Assembly (NCBI RefSeq): GCF_003966975.1
Contig: NZ_AP018437.1
Coordinates: forward strand, 1,612,001 to 1,676,000
DNA: 64,000 bases
Reading direction: 5' to 3'
Origin: Pelolinea submarina
GTDB taxonomy: Bacteria; Chloroflexota; Anaerolineae; Anaerolineales; Anaerolineaceae
Part shown: piece after piece, positions 32,111-41,678 of the stretch
Layout: every line of letters starts with the position of its first letter
Position numbering within the stretch: the first letter of the stretch is position 1
The notes under the pieces: model-generated
Database searches by the model: none
The model's input: only the letters and a program-made list of their open reading frames with translations
Told to the model about the DNA's origin: nothing
Made by a program: the position numbers and the translations under genes

Positions 32111-33610
32111 CTATTTCTTAGCGTCCAGTTCAGCCAGCGCCTTGTCGTAATCATAATTTTTGATATATTTTTCGTCCCAGACTTTGGCGGAAAGCTCCTG
32201 GTAAGATTTTCCATAGTCGATCATGCCCTGCATATATTCCTTGTCCAGCAGGGCTTCCTCAGCTGGCGGGTTTTCCGGATCAGGTTCATTCTTGGCAACG
32301 ATCTCGCGCATTACGTCGTGATGGTCGCGGATGAAACATGGTGCCAACAGGTTGCCGTGTTTGCCGTTGCCGTTTTTGTTGCGGTAACCGGCTTGCCATT
32401 TGCGGATGTCTTTAAAGAAAGCTTCTTCATAAACGTCGTTCAAATCTTTGCCTTCGGCGTAAACCGTATTGATGTTGGTGGGCGAGTAAGGTACAAATAC
32501 ACAGGGCATGACCTTGCCATCCCAGTTGATATAGACGTACCCTCCACCGTTGCTGCGGCCGCTGGCAATGCAGCCATCAACCAACGTACCATGGTTCCAG
32601 AAATCGGGCAGGAAGATGTGCTTCTCGCGTACCAATTCCCACGAGCGCTGCCACATCCACAGCCTTTGTTCGATAGTAGGCATCAGGTCCAATGTATAGG
32701 AACGGCCAATTGGCATATAGTGGAATATCCAACCGTAAGCCGCACCCTGATCCATGAAGAAATAATCCATGAATTCATCGGAGAGGATTTCCTCGCAGTT
32801 GTATTTTGTGGCTGTCAGCGAGATGCCGAACGGCACGCCGTATTTGCGCAGGCTGGCCATGGCAGCCAGAATCTTATCGTATGTACCTTTACCGCGCCGT
32901 TCATCGGTACGGTCGCGCCAGCCTTCCACGGAAATTGCGGGGGAAAAGTTGCCCAGCTCAGCCAGGCGTTTCGCGGTGGCGTCATCAATCAGGGTGCTGT
33001 TGGTGTAGGACATGAAGAACATATCATTGTGCTTTTCGACCATATCCAATAACGTTTTACCCTGGTCTTTATAGGTAAAAGGCTCTCCACCGCTGACAAC
33101 AATGAATAGGTTGCCGAAAATATCTTTAGCCTCGGTCAGGATGCGGTCAAAGACGTCCCAGCTCAGTTTTTCGGTGGCTTTACCGGAGTTGGCATAGCAG
33201 CCGGTGCAATATAAGTTGCAGGATTTGGTCGGGCTGACCACAATGAAACCGGGCGGGCGTTGTCCGTGCCGTTCAACGAATGCTTGCTGGGCGCTGACAT
33301 AACCACCGTCCATGGCAATGTTGTTGACCATGATGTCGGCTAACTTCTTGATGAATGTATCGTTGATGGGGTGGTCACCGGTCAGGATCCGTTCCGCTGT
33401 ATAGATAATTGCTTTGTTCATCTCATAGCGATCTTCACAGACACCGACCGGGAATTTTTTGGTTCTAAGGTTGTTGCGATAGCCATTTTCAGCAGTCTTA
33501 AAAGCCTGGTTAAGAATCATCCTTCGGGCGATGCGGTTATTTGCAATGGATTGTCCATGATTACCGACATAATTAACACCCATTCTGAAAAGTTTATTAT
33601 TTTGTGCCAT
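32111..33610 (-). CDS. Radical SAM protein with SPASM-like C-terminal region
   Basis: 499 residues. The radical SAM cluster is CNLYCTGC (Cys131, Cys135, Cys138), followed by IVVSGGEPFTY near 168 (GGE motif) and a TIM-barrel with SVEGWRDRTDERRG. A later Cys set (DGCIASGRSNGGGYVYIN, then VMPCVF and LAPC) resembles a SPASM/twitch auxiliary cluster region, as in peptide- or protein-modifying enzymes. Some 115 residues precede the core, and the C-terminus is charged and helical. No precursor peptide or partner was recognised nearby. It is followed upstream on the same strand by a small DUF protein and a MalT-type regulator, possibly its controller. Confidence 0.87.
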   Translation of the reverse strand: MAQNNKLFRMGVNYVGNHGQSIANNRIARRMILNQAFKTAENGYRNNLRTKKFPVGVCEDRYEMNKAIIYTAERILTGDHPINDTFIKKLADIMVNNIAMDGGYVSAQQAFVERHGQRPPGFIVVSPTKSCNLYCTGCYANSGKATEKLSWDVFDRILTEAKDIFGNLFIVVSGGEPFTYKDQGKTLLDMVEKHNDMFFMSYTNSTLIDDATAKRLAELGNFSPAISVEGWRDRTDERRGKGTYDKILAAMASLRKYGVPFGISLTATKYNCEEILSDEFMDYFFMDQGAAYGWIFHYMPIGRSYTLDLMPTIEQRLWMWQRSWELVREKHIFLPDFWNHGTLVDGCIASGRSNGGGYVYINWDGKVMPCVFVPYSPTNINTVYAEGKDLNDVYEEAFFKDIRKWQAGYRNKNGNGKHGNLLAPCFIRDHHDVMREIVAKNEPDPENPPAEEALLDKEYMQGMIDYGKSYQELSAKVWDEKYIKNYDYDKALAELDAKK

Positions 33611-33628
33611 GTTTCCTCTTTCCTCGCA

Positions 33629-33898
33629 CTAAGCTAAATAAATTGAATGAAATAAAGAATGATGTAGAAAATCCATTTTGGGGTGAGTGTCCAACCGTTT
33701 AAGGGATAGGATTGTGATTCCCATATCAAACAGGTAATCCAGCAGTCCCTGTAAAGCGGATTGATCGATGACCTGCCCGGTCAAAATTGTGACACCGTTG
33801 CGTTTGTGCCTTACCTGGACCGACTGTAACCATTCGGCCCAGTTCGCTTTGAGATAACCCTGGACACAGATTTGATAAACGTCACTCTTCTTGGACAC
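33629..33898 (-). CDS. Small conserved protein of unknown function beside a LuxR-type regulator
   Basis: About 89 residues if read from GTG 33896-33898, which has GGTGA a few bases upstream and gives an N-terminus of the form KSDVYQICVQGYLKANWAEW. The frame is open 60 bases further to a TTG, without a ribosome-binding site. The middle (RHKRNGVTILTGQVIDQSAL, then GLLDYLFDMGITILSLKRL) resembles small proteins often seen next to MalT-like regulators in Chloroflexota. Function unknown; start uncertain. Confidence 0.6.
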   Translation of the reverse strand: MSKKSDVYQICVQGYLKANWAEWLQSVQVRHKRNGVTILTGQVIDQSALQGLLDYLFDMGITILSLKRLDTHPKMDFLHHSLFHSIYLA

Positions 33899-33992
33899 TA
33901 TTTCACCGCTGTAATGAATTGCCCTAACGATACCTTTGTAGGACAAGGGCAACAACAAGCGAAAGTATTATTCGAGTATTAGATTGAAAAAA

Positions 33993-36677
33993 TTAGGAGA
34001 TGATACTGAGGGTTTGGGCTTTGGCAACTGCTTGGGTGCGGTTATGCACATTCAGTTTTCGAAAGATGTTATAGATGTGAACTTTTATGGTGGAAATCGA
34101 GAGATGCAGTCTGTAGGCAATTTCCTGATTGGAAAGGCCTTGCGCGATCAATTGGATGATCTCCGCTTCTCGTGCGGTTAACGCTTCTATAATCTCACCG
34201 TTTACTTCCTGCAATTTGTTTTTCTGGGCTTTTATTTCCATCTGCGGGAAAAGCGCCAGCAGACTGCCCGCGAATATTTCCTCGATGTGATTTTCGATTG
34301 CGTCATAGAGCAGATTGATGATATCCGGTCCCTGTTCCAGGAACACACGGATCTGGTTTTCCTTTTTTGCTTTGCGCAAAGCGACCCCCAGGTATTTAAG
34401 GGCTTCCCGATGCTGGTTCAGTTTATGGTATGCGACCGCTAAAAGCACATCGTATTGAATGATGAAGTCATCCAAATGAGTGTGTTCGGCGCGAGCTAAC
34501 AACTCTTTTGTGTGGATTATCGCTTTTTCGTAATTGTTCTTGCGCAGCAATGCCCAAGCGTAGGTGTATTCCTGAATGTCCATCAGGAATAATTTGGAAA
34601 GCAAGAGGGAATTGCCTGATTGATCGGTTGCGGAAATTGGCGACTGCTCTAAATGTTTCAGGTCGCTGTTGGATATTTCCTGACCCATCAGGATCTTCAA
34701 TTGAATGATACGGCAGCCCACCACAAAATCGTCCAATTCCGTGGTGTCAAAACGTTCGGCCAATTCCTCTGCCTTTCGCATGGAATTTTGGGCGTCCTTA
34801 AATTTATTTTGGGCTACTTGCACCCGAGCCAGCGAGGTCAAACCGCTGAAAAAATGCAAGATCTCCCAATCTTTGGAGAGGCTCAAGCTCGTTTTCAAAG
34901 CTTCTTCCGCTTCGGGCAGCCTATTCCACTTATACAAAATTTCACCTAATCCAATAAACGCCGTGCTGCCGGCTGAGACGTACGCTTCTTCGCCGATATA
35001 AGCCAGGTCAAGGGCGTGTTGGAAGATATCCCAGGCTTTGTTTAGCCTTCCCTGAGTTTTGTAAATATCTCCCATAAAGCTCAACGATGTGATTGCGATA
35101 GCCAGGTTGCCGCTGGTTTGGGCTTTTTCATGGGTTTCTTCCAACTGGTGAAGCATGCTCTCAAGGTTGCCTTCGTAGATCAGGGATTGGACGATTTCAA
35201 TTAACCCCTGCAGGATCTCATCTTCATGTTCGGGTAAAGCTTTGATCGTTCCGATCATGCGGATTGCTTCCAGAAAATTACCCTGGATTAGGGAAATCAG
35301 CACCTGAACGATGGAGTGGTCGAATTCATTCTCATCTTTCAGATTTTCCATAATGTGCAGGATCTTCTGAGTTTCATTGTAGGGCCGTCCCTCAAGGATC
35401 ATAGCAATAGCGTAGTAGGCACACAATTTGGGATTCGCGTATAAGAAGCTTTCCGGAAGACGTTCAATCCAGCGCGCGAAAGTAAAGAATTCACTGCGCT
35501 TAAGTACTTCTATCCCCTGGTCTTGTATCAGGAGGGCCGCCTGATCAGTATCGCCTGCCAGGAAACGTTGGTCAATAGCTTCCGCGTAATGGCCGTTTCG
35601 TTCGAACCAGAGGCTGGCTGCCCGGTGGAAATCAATTACCTTTTCCGCATCCTGGTTGGCAAATTGGCTTTGCAGCAGGTCGGTAAAAAGTCGGTGATAG
35701 CGATACCACTCATCATTGTCGTCCAATGAGATGATAAAAAGATTATTACGCTCCAGGTAATCAATGATCTTTCGGCTGTCGCTGCGCTGCAGAACAAAGT
35801 CGCACAATGGAGCGCAGAAACGGTCCAAAAGGGATGTGTAAAAAAGCATCTCGATGATTTCAGCGGGCTGGTTTTTGATGACCTCTTCCATCAAATATTC
35901 CAGAACATAACGGTTGGTGCCCTTGAAGGACTCAATGAACTGTTCCAGATCCCGTTTATTCTTCTGTTTGCTCATGGCGTTGACAGCCAGTTGCATGCCG
36001 GCTGCCCAGCCTTCAATCTTCGCATTGAGTGCGTTCAGTTCCGAGCGCTCAAGCTCAAAAGGCAGGCTGTGGCTGAAAAACGCAGAGGCTTCCGCATCCG
36101 TAAAGCACAAGTCTGATTGGCGGATCTCGTACAGGAATGCTTTTGCGCGCCAATTGGCCAGGTTGAGGGGCGGGTCACAGCGCGTTGCCAGGATCAGGTG
36201 AACGTTTGGTGGCAGATTTTCGATGATGTAATTCAACGTATCATGAACGGCAGATAAATGGATGTGCTGGTAGTCGTCCAGAACCAGGATGACCTGCGCG
36301 TTGGCTTCGCATAGGCAATTGAGCAGAATATCCAGACGCTGCATTGGGCCGAATTTTGTGGACAGCAAATGCTCGTTGATTTCGGATTTCAGTTCCTCAG
36401 AGGGATATTTGAGCAATGCCTGCACCACATAGTCCAGGAAATGCATGGGGTCATTATCGCTTTCATCCAGGGTGAGCCAGGCCGGTTGATGTGCGTATTC
36501 CTGGATCCAATCGGCCAGCAGGCTGGTCTTTCCAAATCCTGCCGGGGCGGAAATCAGCGTGATGCGGTTTTTGAGGTTCTCTTCCAACGCGGCGGTCAAC
36601 CGCCAGCGGCGAATTGCCCGATCTGGAAGCTTGGGGTAGAAGAACTTTGTTTGAAGAAGGTTCGCGTTCGTGTTCAT
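33993..36677 (-). CDS. MalT-like LuxR-family transcription regulator (LAL type)
   Basis: 894 residues from ATG 36675-36677. N-terminal NTPase domain with Walker A SAPAGFGKTSLL near 43-54 and LVLDDYQHIH near 125. A long TPR-like helical sensor region covers about 350-810. C-terminal LuxR helix-turn-helix at about 825-885: LTAREAEIIQLIAQGLSNQE, then STIKVHIYNIFRKLNVHNRT. Such STAND ATPases bind an inducer and ATP, oligomerise and activate transcription. Its target could be the adjacent DUF and radical SAM genes. A GTG six codons upstream is an alternative start but has no ribosome-binding site. Confidence 0.93.
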   Translation of the reverse strand: MNTNANLLQTKFFYPKLPDRAIRRWRLTAALEENLKNRITLISAPAGFGKTSLLADWIQEYAHQPAWLTLDESDNDPMHFLDYVVQALLKYPSEELKSEINEHLLSTKFGPMQRLDILLNCLCEANAQVILVLDDYQHIHLSAVHDTLNYIIENLPPNVHLILATRCDPPLNLANWRAKAFLYEIRQSDLCFTDAEASAFFSHSLPFELERSELNALNAKIEGWAAGMQLAVNAMSKQKNKRDLEQFIESFKGTNRYVLEYLMEEVIKNQPAEIIEMLFYTSLLDRFCAPLCDFVLQRSDSRKIIDYLERNNLFIISLDDNDEWYRYHRLFTDLLQSQFANQDAEKVIDFHRAASLWFERNGHYAEAIDQRFLAGDTDQAALLIQDQGIEVLKRSEFFTFARWIERLPESFLYANPKLCAYYAIAMILEGRPYNETQKILHIMENLKDENEFDHSIVQVLISLIQGNFLEAIRMIGTIKALPEHEDEILQGLIEIVQSLIYEGNLESMLHQLEETHEKAQTSGNLAIAITSLSFMGDIYKTQGRLNKAWDIFQHALDLAYIGEEAYVSAGSTAFIGLGEILYKWNRLPEAEEALKTSLSLSKDWEILHFFSGLTSLARVQVAQNKFKDAQNSMRKAEELAERFDTTELDDFVVGCRIIQLKILMGQEISNSDLKHLEQSPISATDQSGNSLLLSKLFLMDIQEYTYAWALLRKNNYEKAIIHTKELLARAEHTHLDDFIIQYDVLLAVAYHKLNQHREALKYLGVALRKAKKENQIRVFLEQGPDIINLLYDAIENHIEEIFAGSLLALFPQMEIKAQKNKLQEVNGEIIEALTAREAEIIQLIAQGLSNQEIAYRLHLSISTIKVHIYNIFRKLNVHNRTQAVAKAQTLSIIS

Positions 36678-36782
36678 ATCCACACCGTGTGACACTTAGG
36701 GCAAGTGTAGCATATTTGCTAAAATGTGAATCTATTTAATAGGGAATTTATAAAATTTACTATAGTAATTTGGATTAAAGAA

Positions 36783-36816
36783 AAGAAGAGAAGTGACAAA
36801 CACCACTTCTCTTCTT
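36783..36816 (-). terminator. Intrinsic terminator downstream of ppk2
   Basis: AAGAAGAGAAGTG (36783-36795) and CACTTCTCTTCTT (36804-36816) pair perfectly around 8 bases. Read leftward it ends the PPK2 transcript 30 bases after its stop, before the regulator gene starts. Confidence 0.8.
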
Positions 36817-36846
36817 TTTAAACCATGCGATTATTGAGAATTCAGA

Positions 36847-37668
36847 CTAGGAATTCTGGAGCGGATCCAGATATTGGTGGATATTTTCGACCGGTTCAGG
36901 GTAATCCATTTTCAGGCTCTTGAGTTGCTTCACAATGATATGGGAGATGACCAGGTCGCGGTACCAGTTGTGATTAGCCGGGATGACGTACCAGGGAGCG
37001 TAGGGTTTACTGGTTTTATCGATGACGTCCTGATAAGCTTCCATATACGCATCCCAGTATTTTCTTTCTTCAATATCACCGGGATTGAATTTCCATTGCT
37101 TTTCGGGATTTTCCAGCCGTTCAATAAAGCGTTTCTTTTGTTCTTCCTTGCTGATGAATAAGAAAAATTTCAGGATAGTTGTACCTTCATTAGCCAGCAT
37201 TCTCTCGAATTTATTGATCTCTTCATAGCGTTTTTTCCAAACCTTTTCGGGATCCAGTTCGTGCACGCGTACAACCAGCACGTCCTCGTATTGCGAACGG
37301 TTGAAGATGACAATTTCTCCGTTGGCAGGGACTTTTTGGTGGATTCGCCACAGATAATCGTGAGCGTTTTCCAACGGGGTGGGGACTTTGAAAGAGGCAA
37401 CTTTTACACCCTGCGGATTAACCCCATCGAAGATGGCGCGAATGGTACCGTCTTTGCCGCCGCTGTCCATGGCCTGCAAAATAATCAGGACTTTATGTTT
37501 GCTTTCCGCGTATAAAACTTGCTGCAATTTAACCAATTGCTTGCGCAGGGATTTCAGCTCTTTTTTCGATTCTTTTTTCCCTTCGGGTGCCAGCGATTGG
37601 TCATCCGCGTCGAAGTGGCTCAGCACGATTTGATTGCTGGAACTTGCCAGATACTCTTTTACGTTCAT
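36847..37668 (-). CDS. ppk2: Polyphosphate kinase 2 family protein
   Basis: 273 residues from ATG 37666-37668, which has GGAGAGG 5-6 bases upstream (a GTG two codons earlier is possible). PPK2 marks: QAMDSGGKDGTIRAIFDGVN with the Walker A at about 68-75, FNRSQYEDVLVVRVH (Walker B region), then a lid segment with RFIERLENPEKQWKF and a late YVIPANHNWYRDL. PPK2 enzymes phosphorylate nucleoside mono- or diphosphates with polyphosphate. The single-domain length fits class I or III; class cannot be decided by eye. Confidence 0.92.
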   Translation of the reverse strand: MNVKEYLASSSNQIVLSHFDADDQSLAPEGKKESKKELKSLRKQLVKLQQVLYAESKHKVLIILQAMDSGGKDGTIRAIFDGVNPQGVKVASFKVPTPLENAHDYLWRIHQKVPANGEIVIFNRSQYEDVLVVRVHELDPEKVWKKRYEEINKFERMLANEGTTILKFFLFISKEEQKKRFIERLENPEKQWKFNPGDIEERKYWDAYMEAYQDVIDKTSKPYAPWYVIPANHNWYRDLVISHIIVKQLKSLKMDYPEPVENIHQYLDPLQNS

Positions 37669-37681
37669 CTTCACCTCTCCT

Positions 37682-38596
37682 TTACTCTTTCATGGATAGA
37701 ATGCGCTGCATCATTAGCGGGTCGTCGCGCAGCAATTCACTGGCCGGTAGGCGCTGTACCAACTCGGCCCAATTCGGGTTTTGCTTGAAAACCTGCGCGA
37801 AAATGGGCAGGGCTTCCTCGACTTTTCCCATGTCCGCCAGCGTGACAGCCTGCCAGAAGGGAAGCTCGTCAATGTCCGGAGCCAGTGCAGCCGCCTGGCC
37901 GTATTTTTCCAGAGCGCCCTTTATTTCATCCTCAGCCAACAGTGCATCGCCCTGATTCATCAGGTTGTAAGCGCGCTGGATATTGAGCAGCCGTTCCAGT
38001 TCCACAAGCGGCTGCGCGGAATCATCCACGCGCACATCAACCAGCAAATGTTCCAAGGGTTGGTCGCTTTTAATGCTGTCGGCAATCAACATGCAGGCGC
38101 TTTGCTGCCCGCGGATGTCGCCGCCGGCGGTTTGCGCGGCCTGCAGGGCAGCCAGCATGCGCAGGCTCAGGTCACCCTGTGCTTGCTCGAACGCCGCGGC
38201 CATGGCCGGCCAAACGCTTGCGTTCAGCATCATGTTAGCCTGTACGGAAAAGCCCTCACCGGTCTGGTGCCCGGCGGCGCTGATGCAGCGCCCACCGGTG
38301 TGCACCGCGATTTGACCTTGGGCGTCTACGATGGCGACCTGGCGCAATTCACGGCCTTCATCTATAGCCAGCAGTTCCTCCAGTACCTGGCGGGCGGGTT
38401 TGCCGCTGCGCAACGCTTCCAATCCGCGCGGCCCGTAAGCAGGTTCAGTCATGGATTGGGTGGCAATGGCGCCCACGCCGGCTTCCACCCAGGGGCACAG
38501 CGAACCGACCGCAAACCAGTGCGACTGCACCGCCACGCCTAACTGGCCGGTTTTCTCATCTCTGGCAACAATTGAGTAGGTATGTAGAAAAGCCAT
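37682..38596 (-). CDS. DUF1028 protein with C-terminal TPR-like tail
   Basis: 304 residues. The N-terminal 200 residues match the DUF1028 (Ntn-hydrolase-like) family: HTYSIVARDEKTGQLGVAV, then WVEAGVGAIATQSMTEPAYG and QANMMLN near 120. The tail (about 215-304) has two TPR-like helices pairs (AYNLMNQGDALLAEDEIKGA and FWQAVTLADMGKVEEALPIF). Members are uncharacterised; links to peptidoglycan or amide hydrolysis have been suggested for the fold only. It lies 13 bases upstream of ppk2 on the same strand. Confidence 0.82.
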   Translation of the reverse strand: MAFLHTYSIVARDEKTGQLGVAVQSHWFAVGSLCPWVEAGVGAIATQSMTEPAYGPRGLEALRSGKPARQVLEELLAIDEGRELRQVAIVDAQGQIAVHTGGRCISAAGHQTGEGFSVQANMMLNASVWPAMAAAFEQAQGDLSLRMLAALQAAQTAGGDIRGQQSACMLIADSIKSDQPLEHLLVDVRVDDSAQPLVELERLLNIQRAYNLMNQGDALLAEDEIKGALEKYGQAAALAPDIDELPFWQAVTLADMGKVEEALPIFAQVFKQNPNWAELVQRLPASELLRDDPLMMQRILSMKE

Positions 38597-38610
38597 TTCA
38601 CACCTGAAAA

Positions 38611-39507
38611 TTAATTCCGCCGCCAGCGTACAAACATGGATTGGTTGATTTTGCGCCCGGCTGATTTTTCCTGCTGTACCATCCAGCCGTATTCCGTCTG
38701 ACCTTTAAAAGCGCGCAGGGCATCGTTCACCCAACGGTAGAGTTCAAAAGGTTCGTTCTGAACATCGTACGCGGTCAGATAAAAGAACAGTGGCTGCGGG
38801 GAGAGAATATTCCGGCAGGCCTGCAACAGTTCCTGGACGGTTTTCTCGAATTTCCACACTTCACCCTTGGGCCCGCGGCCGAAACGCGGCGGGTCCAGCA
38901 GGATTCCATCGTAACGGTTGCCGCGCCGCACTTCCCGTTCCACGAATTTGAAGGCATCGTCCACGATCCAGCGGATTGGTTTTTCCGCCAGGCCGGAAAG
39001 CTGTTGGTTTTGCTGCGCCCACTTGACAGACGCGCGCGAGGCATCCACGTGAGTGACTTCCGCGCCGGCCCGGGCGGCAAATAATGACGCGACACCCGTG
39101 TAACCAAACAGATTTAATACCTTTGGGCTGGATTGTGCGGATCGAATTTGTTCCTCAATCCACAACCAGCCGGGCAGCTGCTCGGGGAAGATGCCAATAT
39201 GGCGGGAGTTATGGATGCGCAGCTCGACGATCAGCCCGCTCAGATCTATGGTCCATTCTTTCGGGAAGTCCTGCTTGAATTGCCATTCGCCGGACTGCTT
39301 GCCTTTTTCAAGGCGGAAGACAGCGTCCGTGTTTTGCCATTCGGATAATGGCAGCGCGGGTTTCCAGATTGCCTGGGGCTCAAAGCGCGTTAATTTCAAC
39401 GCGCCAAAGCGCTCTAATTTTTGCGCGTTACCGCTGTCCAAAATCTCATAATCTTTCCAGCCAGCTGTGGTAGCATGGAGGGGTTCTTGTTTATTGTTAT
39501 GTGCCAT
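38611..39507 (-). CDS. SAM-dependent (rRNA-type) methyltransferase, RlmI/RlmK-like catalytic domain
   Basis: 298 residues, without the N-terminal PUA domain of RlmI. Motif I LNLFGYTGVASLFAARAGA near 133-151, then VDASRASVKWA, and the catalytic ILLDPPRFGRGPKGEVW near 208-224. An N-terminal beta domain (DYEILDSGNAQKLERFG) fits the Methyltrans_SAM family. The likely substrate is cytosine in rRNA or another RNA, but the lack of PUA leaves this open. It starts about 85 bases from the divergent aminotransferase gene. Confidence 0.85.
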   Translation of the reverse strand: MAHNNKQEPLHATTAGWKDYEILDSGNAQKLERFGALKLTRFEPQAIWKPALPLSEWQNTDAVFRLEKGKQSGEWQFKQDFPKEWTIDLSGLIVELRIHNSRHIGIFPEQLPGWLWIEEQIRSAQSSPKVLNLFGYTGVASLFAARAGAEVTHVDASRASVKWAQQNQQLSGLAEKPIRWIVDDAFKFVEREVRRGNRYDGILLDPPRFGRGPKGEVWKFEKTVQELLQACRNILSPQPLFFYLTAYDVQNEPFELYRWVNDALRAFKGQTEYGWMVQQEKSAGRKINQSMFVRWRRN

Positions 39508-39592
39508 AATTCCTATTTTTTGTTAATCATACACTACAGTAGTTGTGATATAACCAAATTCTTCGAAGGGTATAATTTTGCCATAAATAGCC

Positions 39593-40741
39593 ATGAATAC
39601 AAACAACTTTGAACAACTCATCGACCGAAAATATACCAACAGCATTAAGTGGGACCTTTACCCGGAAGACGTTTTGCCGTTGTGGGTAGCGGATATGGAC
39701 TTTGAAGCGCCTCAACCGATTGTCGCTGCCCTGCAGCAGCGCATCGATCATCACGTTTTTGGGTACGAAGGTCCGGATGAAGAATTATTAAAAGCAATTT
39801 GCGATTGGGTGGGGCGCCGCCATCATTGGACGGTTACCCCGGACCAAATTATGTTAATGACCGGTGTAGTGTCCGGGATGAACTGGGTGACTAACGCCTT
39901 TAAAAAAGAAGGAAAGAAGCTGCTAATCCAACCTCCGGTGTACCCGCCATTTTTTCAGGTGGCCAAAAACACCGATACCGATTTGGTGGAAGCACCCTTA
40001 ATTTGCGCGGAAGACGGCTATCAAATTGATTTCGATGAATTTGAAAAGCAGGCCGCGGCGGGTGTGGGTGTATTCATTTTGTGCAACCCGCACAATCCGG
40101 TTGGCCGTGTTTATACCCGTGCCGAACTGGAAAGGATGGGCGAGATTTGTCTGCGCTATGGCATCACCATTTGCGCGGATGAAATCCATTGCGATTTAGT
40201 CTATCCCGGTCATGAACACATTTCCATCGCGTCCCTTTCCGATGATCTGGCAGCCAACACCATCACGTTAATGGCAGCCAGCAAGACCTTTAACATCCCC
40301 GGGTTGAATTTCTCTTTTGCGGTTATCTCGAATGAGGAGAGTCGCAAACAGATGAAGAAAGCCGCATCCGGCATGACCGGTCATGCGGAAATCCTGGCTA
40401 ATGCGGCCGCCAAAGCGGCGTTTACCGAATGCGATGCGTGGTTGGAAAAGCTGCTGGTTTACCTGGAAGGGAATCGCGACTACTTGCTGGATTTCATCCG
40501 GGCAGAATTGCCGGAAATAAAATGCTTTCAACCGCAGGGAACCTACCTGGCCTGGCTGGATTGCAGGTCATTAAAGCTTGAACCCGACGCTTATCATTTT
40601 TTCCTGGAGAAAGCGAAAGTGGCGCTTAACGATGGAAAAACTTTCGGGAAACAGGGAAATAACTTTGTGCGTTTGAATTTCGGCTGCCCGCGCGCGACAT
40701 TGCAGGAAGCATTGGAGAGAATGGCTGCGGCGCTTCATTAA
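39593..40741 (+). CDS. PatB/MalY-type pyridoxal-phosphate C-S lyase (cystathionine beta-lyase)
   Basis: 382 residues. Class II aminotransferase-fold enzyme of the PatB group: SIKWDLYPEDVLPLWVADMD near the N-terminus, VFGYEGPDEELLKAI, NPHNPVGRVYTRAEL near 163-177, CADEIHCDLVYPGH, and PLP-binding Lys in MAASKTFNIPGLN near 222-234. These enzymes cleave cystathionine or other S-alkyl-cysteines to release thiols, pyruvate and ammonia. A TATAAT at 39571-39576 would start transcription only about 10 bases before the ATG. Confidence 0.92.
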   Translation: MNTNNFEQLIDRKYTNSIKWDLYPEDVLPLWVADMDFEAPQPIVAALQQRIDHHVFGYEGPDEELLKAICDWVGRRHHWTVTPDQIMLMTGVVSGMNWVTNAFKKEGKKLLIQPPVYPPFFQVAKNTDTDLVEAPLICAEDGYQIDFDEFEKQAAAGVGVFILCNPHNPVGRVYTRAELERMGEICLRYGITICADEIHCDLVYPGHEHISIASLSDDLAANTITLMAASKTFNIPGLNFSFAVISNEESRKQMKKAASGMTGHAEILANAAAKAAFTECDAWLEKLLVYLEGNRDYLLDFIRAELPEIKCFQPQGTYLAWLDCRSLKLEPDAYHFFLEKAKVALNDGKTFGKQGNNFVRLNFGCPRATLQEALERMAAALH

Positions 40742-40762
40742 TAAAATAGAATAGGTAATCTC

Positions 40763-41410
40763 ATGTCTGAAAAAGAAAAAAAGAATTCATGCATGGGGGG
40801 TTGTCTTCGCATCGTCGGCAGCGGTATAGGCTTGCTGCTGCTCATTGTTGCACTGGTTGCCGGGGCTTATATCCTGCTGCGGGCCGCCGGCGCATATCTG
40901 ATATACGCGGATGAATTGCAGCCGGCCGATGTGATTGTGGTTTTAAGCGGCGGAACGGACAGCCGCATGAACGAAGCTTTGAGCCTTTATAAAGAGGACT
41001 ACGCCAAGATCATCGTATTGACGGAAACTGGTGAGCAAACCGAAGGCTATGAATATCTCAACAGTTTCGACATGCGTATCCAACTGATAAATAACGGAAT
41101 CCCCAGCGGTAATATCATGATCACCGACCTGACCGTCAACACCACGGTAGATGAAGCAGTGGCCATCCGTGACCTGATGCGGAACCGTCAATTTCGTAGC
41201 GCGATTGTGGTGACCGACCCGTACCATACTCGCCGCTCCAAGTTAGTCTTTAACCAGGTTTTCGATGAAACCGGCATTGATGTGATCATGCATCCGGTGC
41301 GCTCTTCCTGGTACAACTCCCGCACCTGGTTTACCAGTGTAAAGGGCTGGCAATTTACCCTGCTGGAATATGCCAAACTTATTTCCATGAAATTTGGTGT
41401 TTCGGAATAA
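40763..41410 (+). CDS. YdcF/SanA-family membrane-anchored protein (DUF218)
   Basis: 215 residues. One N-terminal transmembrane helix (about 15-40: IGLLLLIVALVAGAYILL), then the DUF218 domain: ADVIVVLSGGTDSRMNEALS near 53-72, a later NTTVDEAVAIRDLM and IVVTDPYHTRRSKLVF near 152-167. The family binds SAM in one case and is linked to envelope integrity or vancomycin sensitivity; its reaction is not known. It follows the PatB gene by 21 bases, so probably one transcript, closed by a terminator. Confidence 0.88.
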   Translation: MSEKEKKNSCMGGCLRIVGSGIGLLLLIVALVAGAYILLRAAGAYLIYADELQPADVIVVLSGGTDSRMNEALSLYKEDYAKIIVLTETGEQTEGYEYLNSFDMRIQLINNGIPSGNIMITDLTVNTTVDEAVAIRDLMRNRQFRSAIVVTDPYHTRRSKLVFNQVFDETGIDVIMHPVRSSWYNSRTWFTSVKGWQFTLLEYAKLISMKFGVSE

Positions 41411-41417
41411 AAAAAAA

Positions 41418-41440
41418 AGGACTGCATAGCAGTCCTCTTT
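41418..41440. terminator. Bidirectional terminator between ydcF and the cold-shock gene
   Basis: AGGACTGC (41418-41425), loop ATA, GCAGTCCT (41429-41436), with an A-run on the left and CTTTAAATTT on the right. Suits both convergent genes. Confidence 0.85.
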
Positions 41441-41465
41441 AAATTTACTGAAGTCAGAGCAATAT

Positions 41466-41678
41466 TTATGATACGGGCGTGACTTCAGCCGCTTGAAGTC
41501 CTTTTGGTCCTTCCTCCACCGAAAACTCAACTACCTGTCCTTGCTTGAGGACCCGGTATCCGTCCATCTGGATTGAGGAGAAGTGCACAAACACATCTTC
41601 ACCATCCTCACGGCCAATAAATCCGTAGCCCTTGGAGGGGCTAAACCATTTTACGGTTCCCGTAAGACGTTCTGACAT
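41466..41678 (-). CDS. Cold-shock domain protein (CspA family)
   Basis: 70 residues, typical length. RNA-binding motifs RNP1 (KGYGFIGRE) and RNP2 (VFVHFSSI) are intact, and [14 protein letters not shown] begins the fold. It binds single-stranded RNA/DNA as an RNA chaperone. GGAG precedes the ATG. The leader from the proposed promoter is about 90 bases, as often seen in cold-inducible csp genes. Confidence 0.96.
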   Translation of the reverse strand: MSERLTGTVKWFSPSKGYGFIGREDGEDVFVHFSSIQMDGYRVLKQGQVVEFSVEEGPKGLQAAEVTPVS

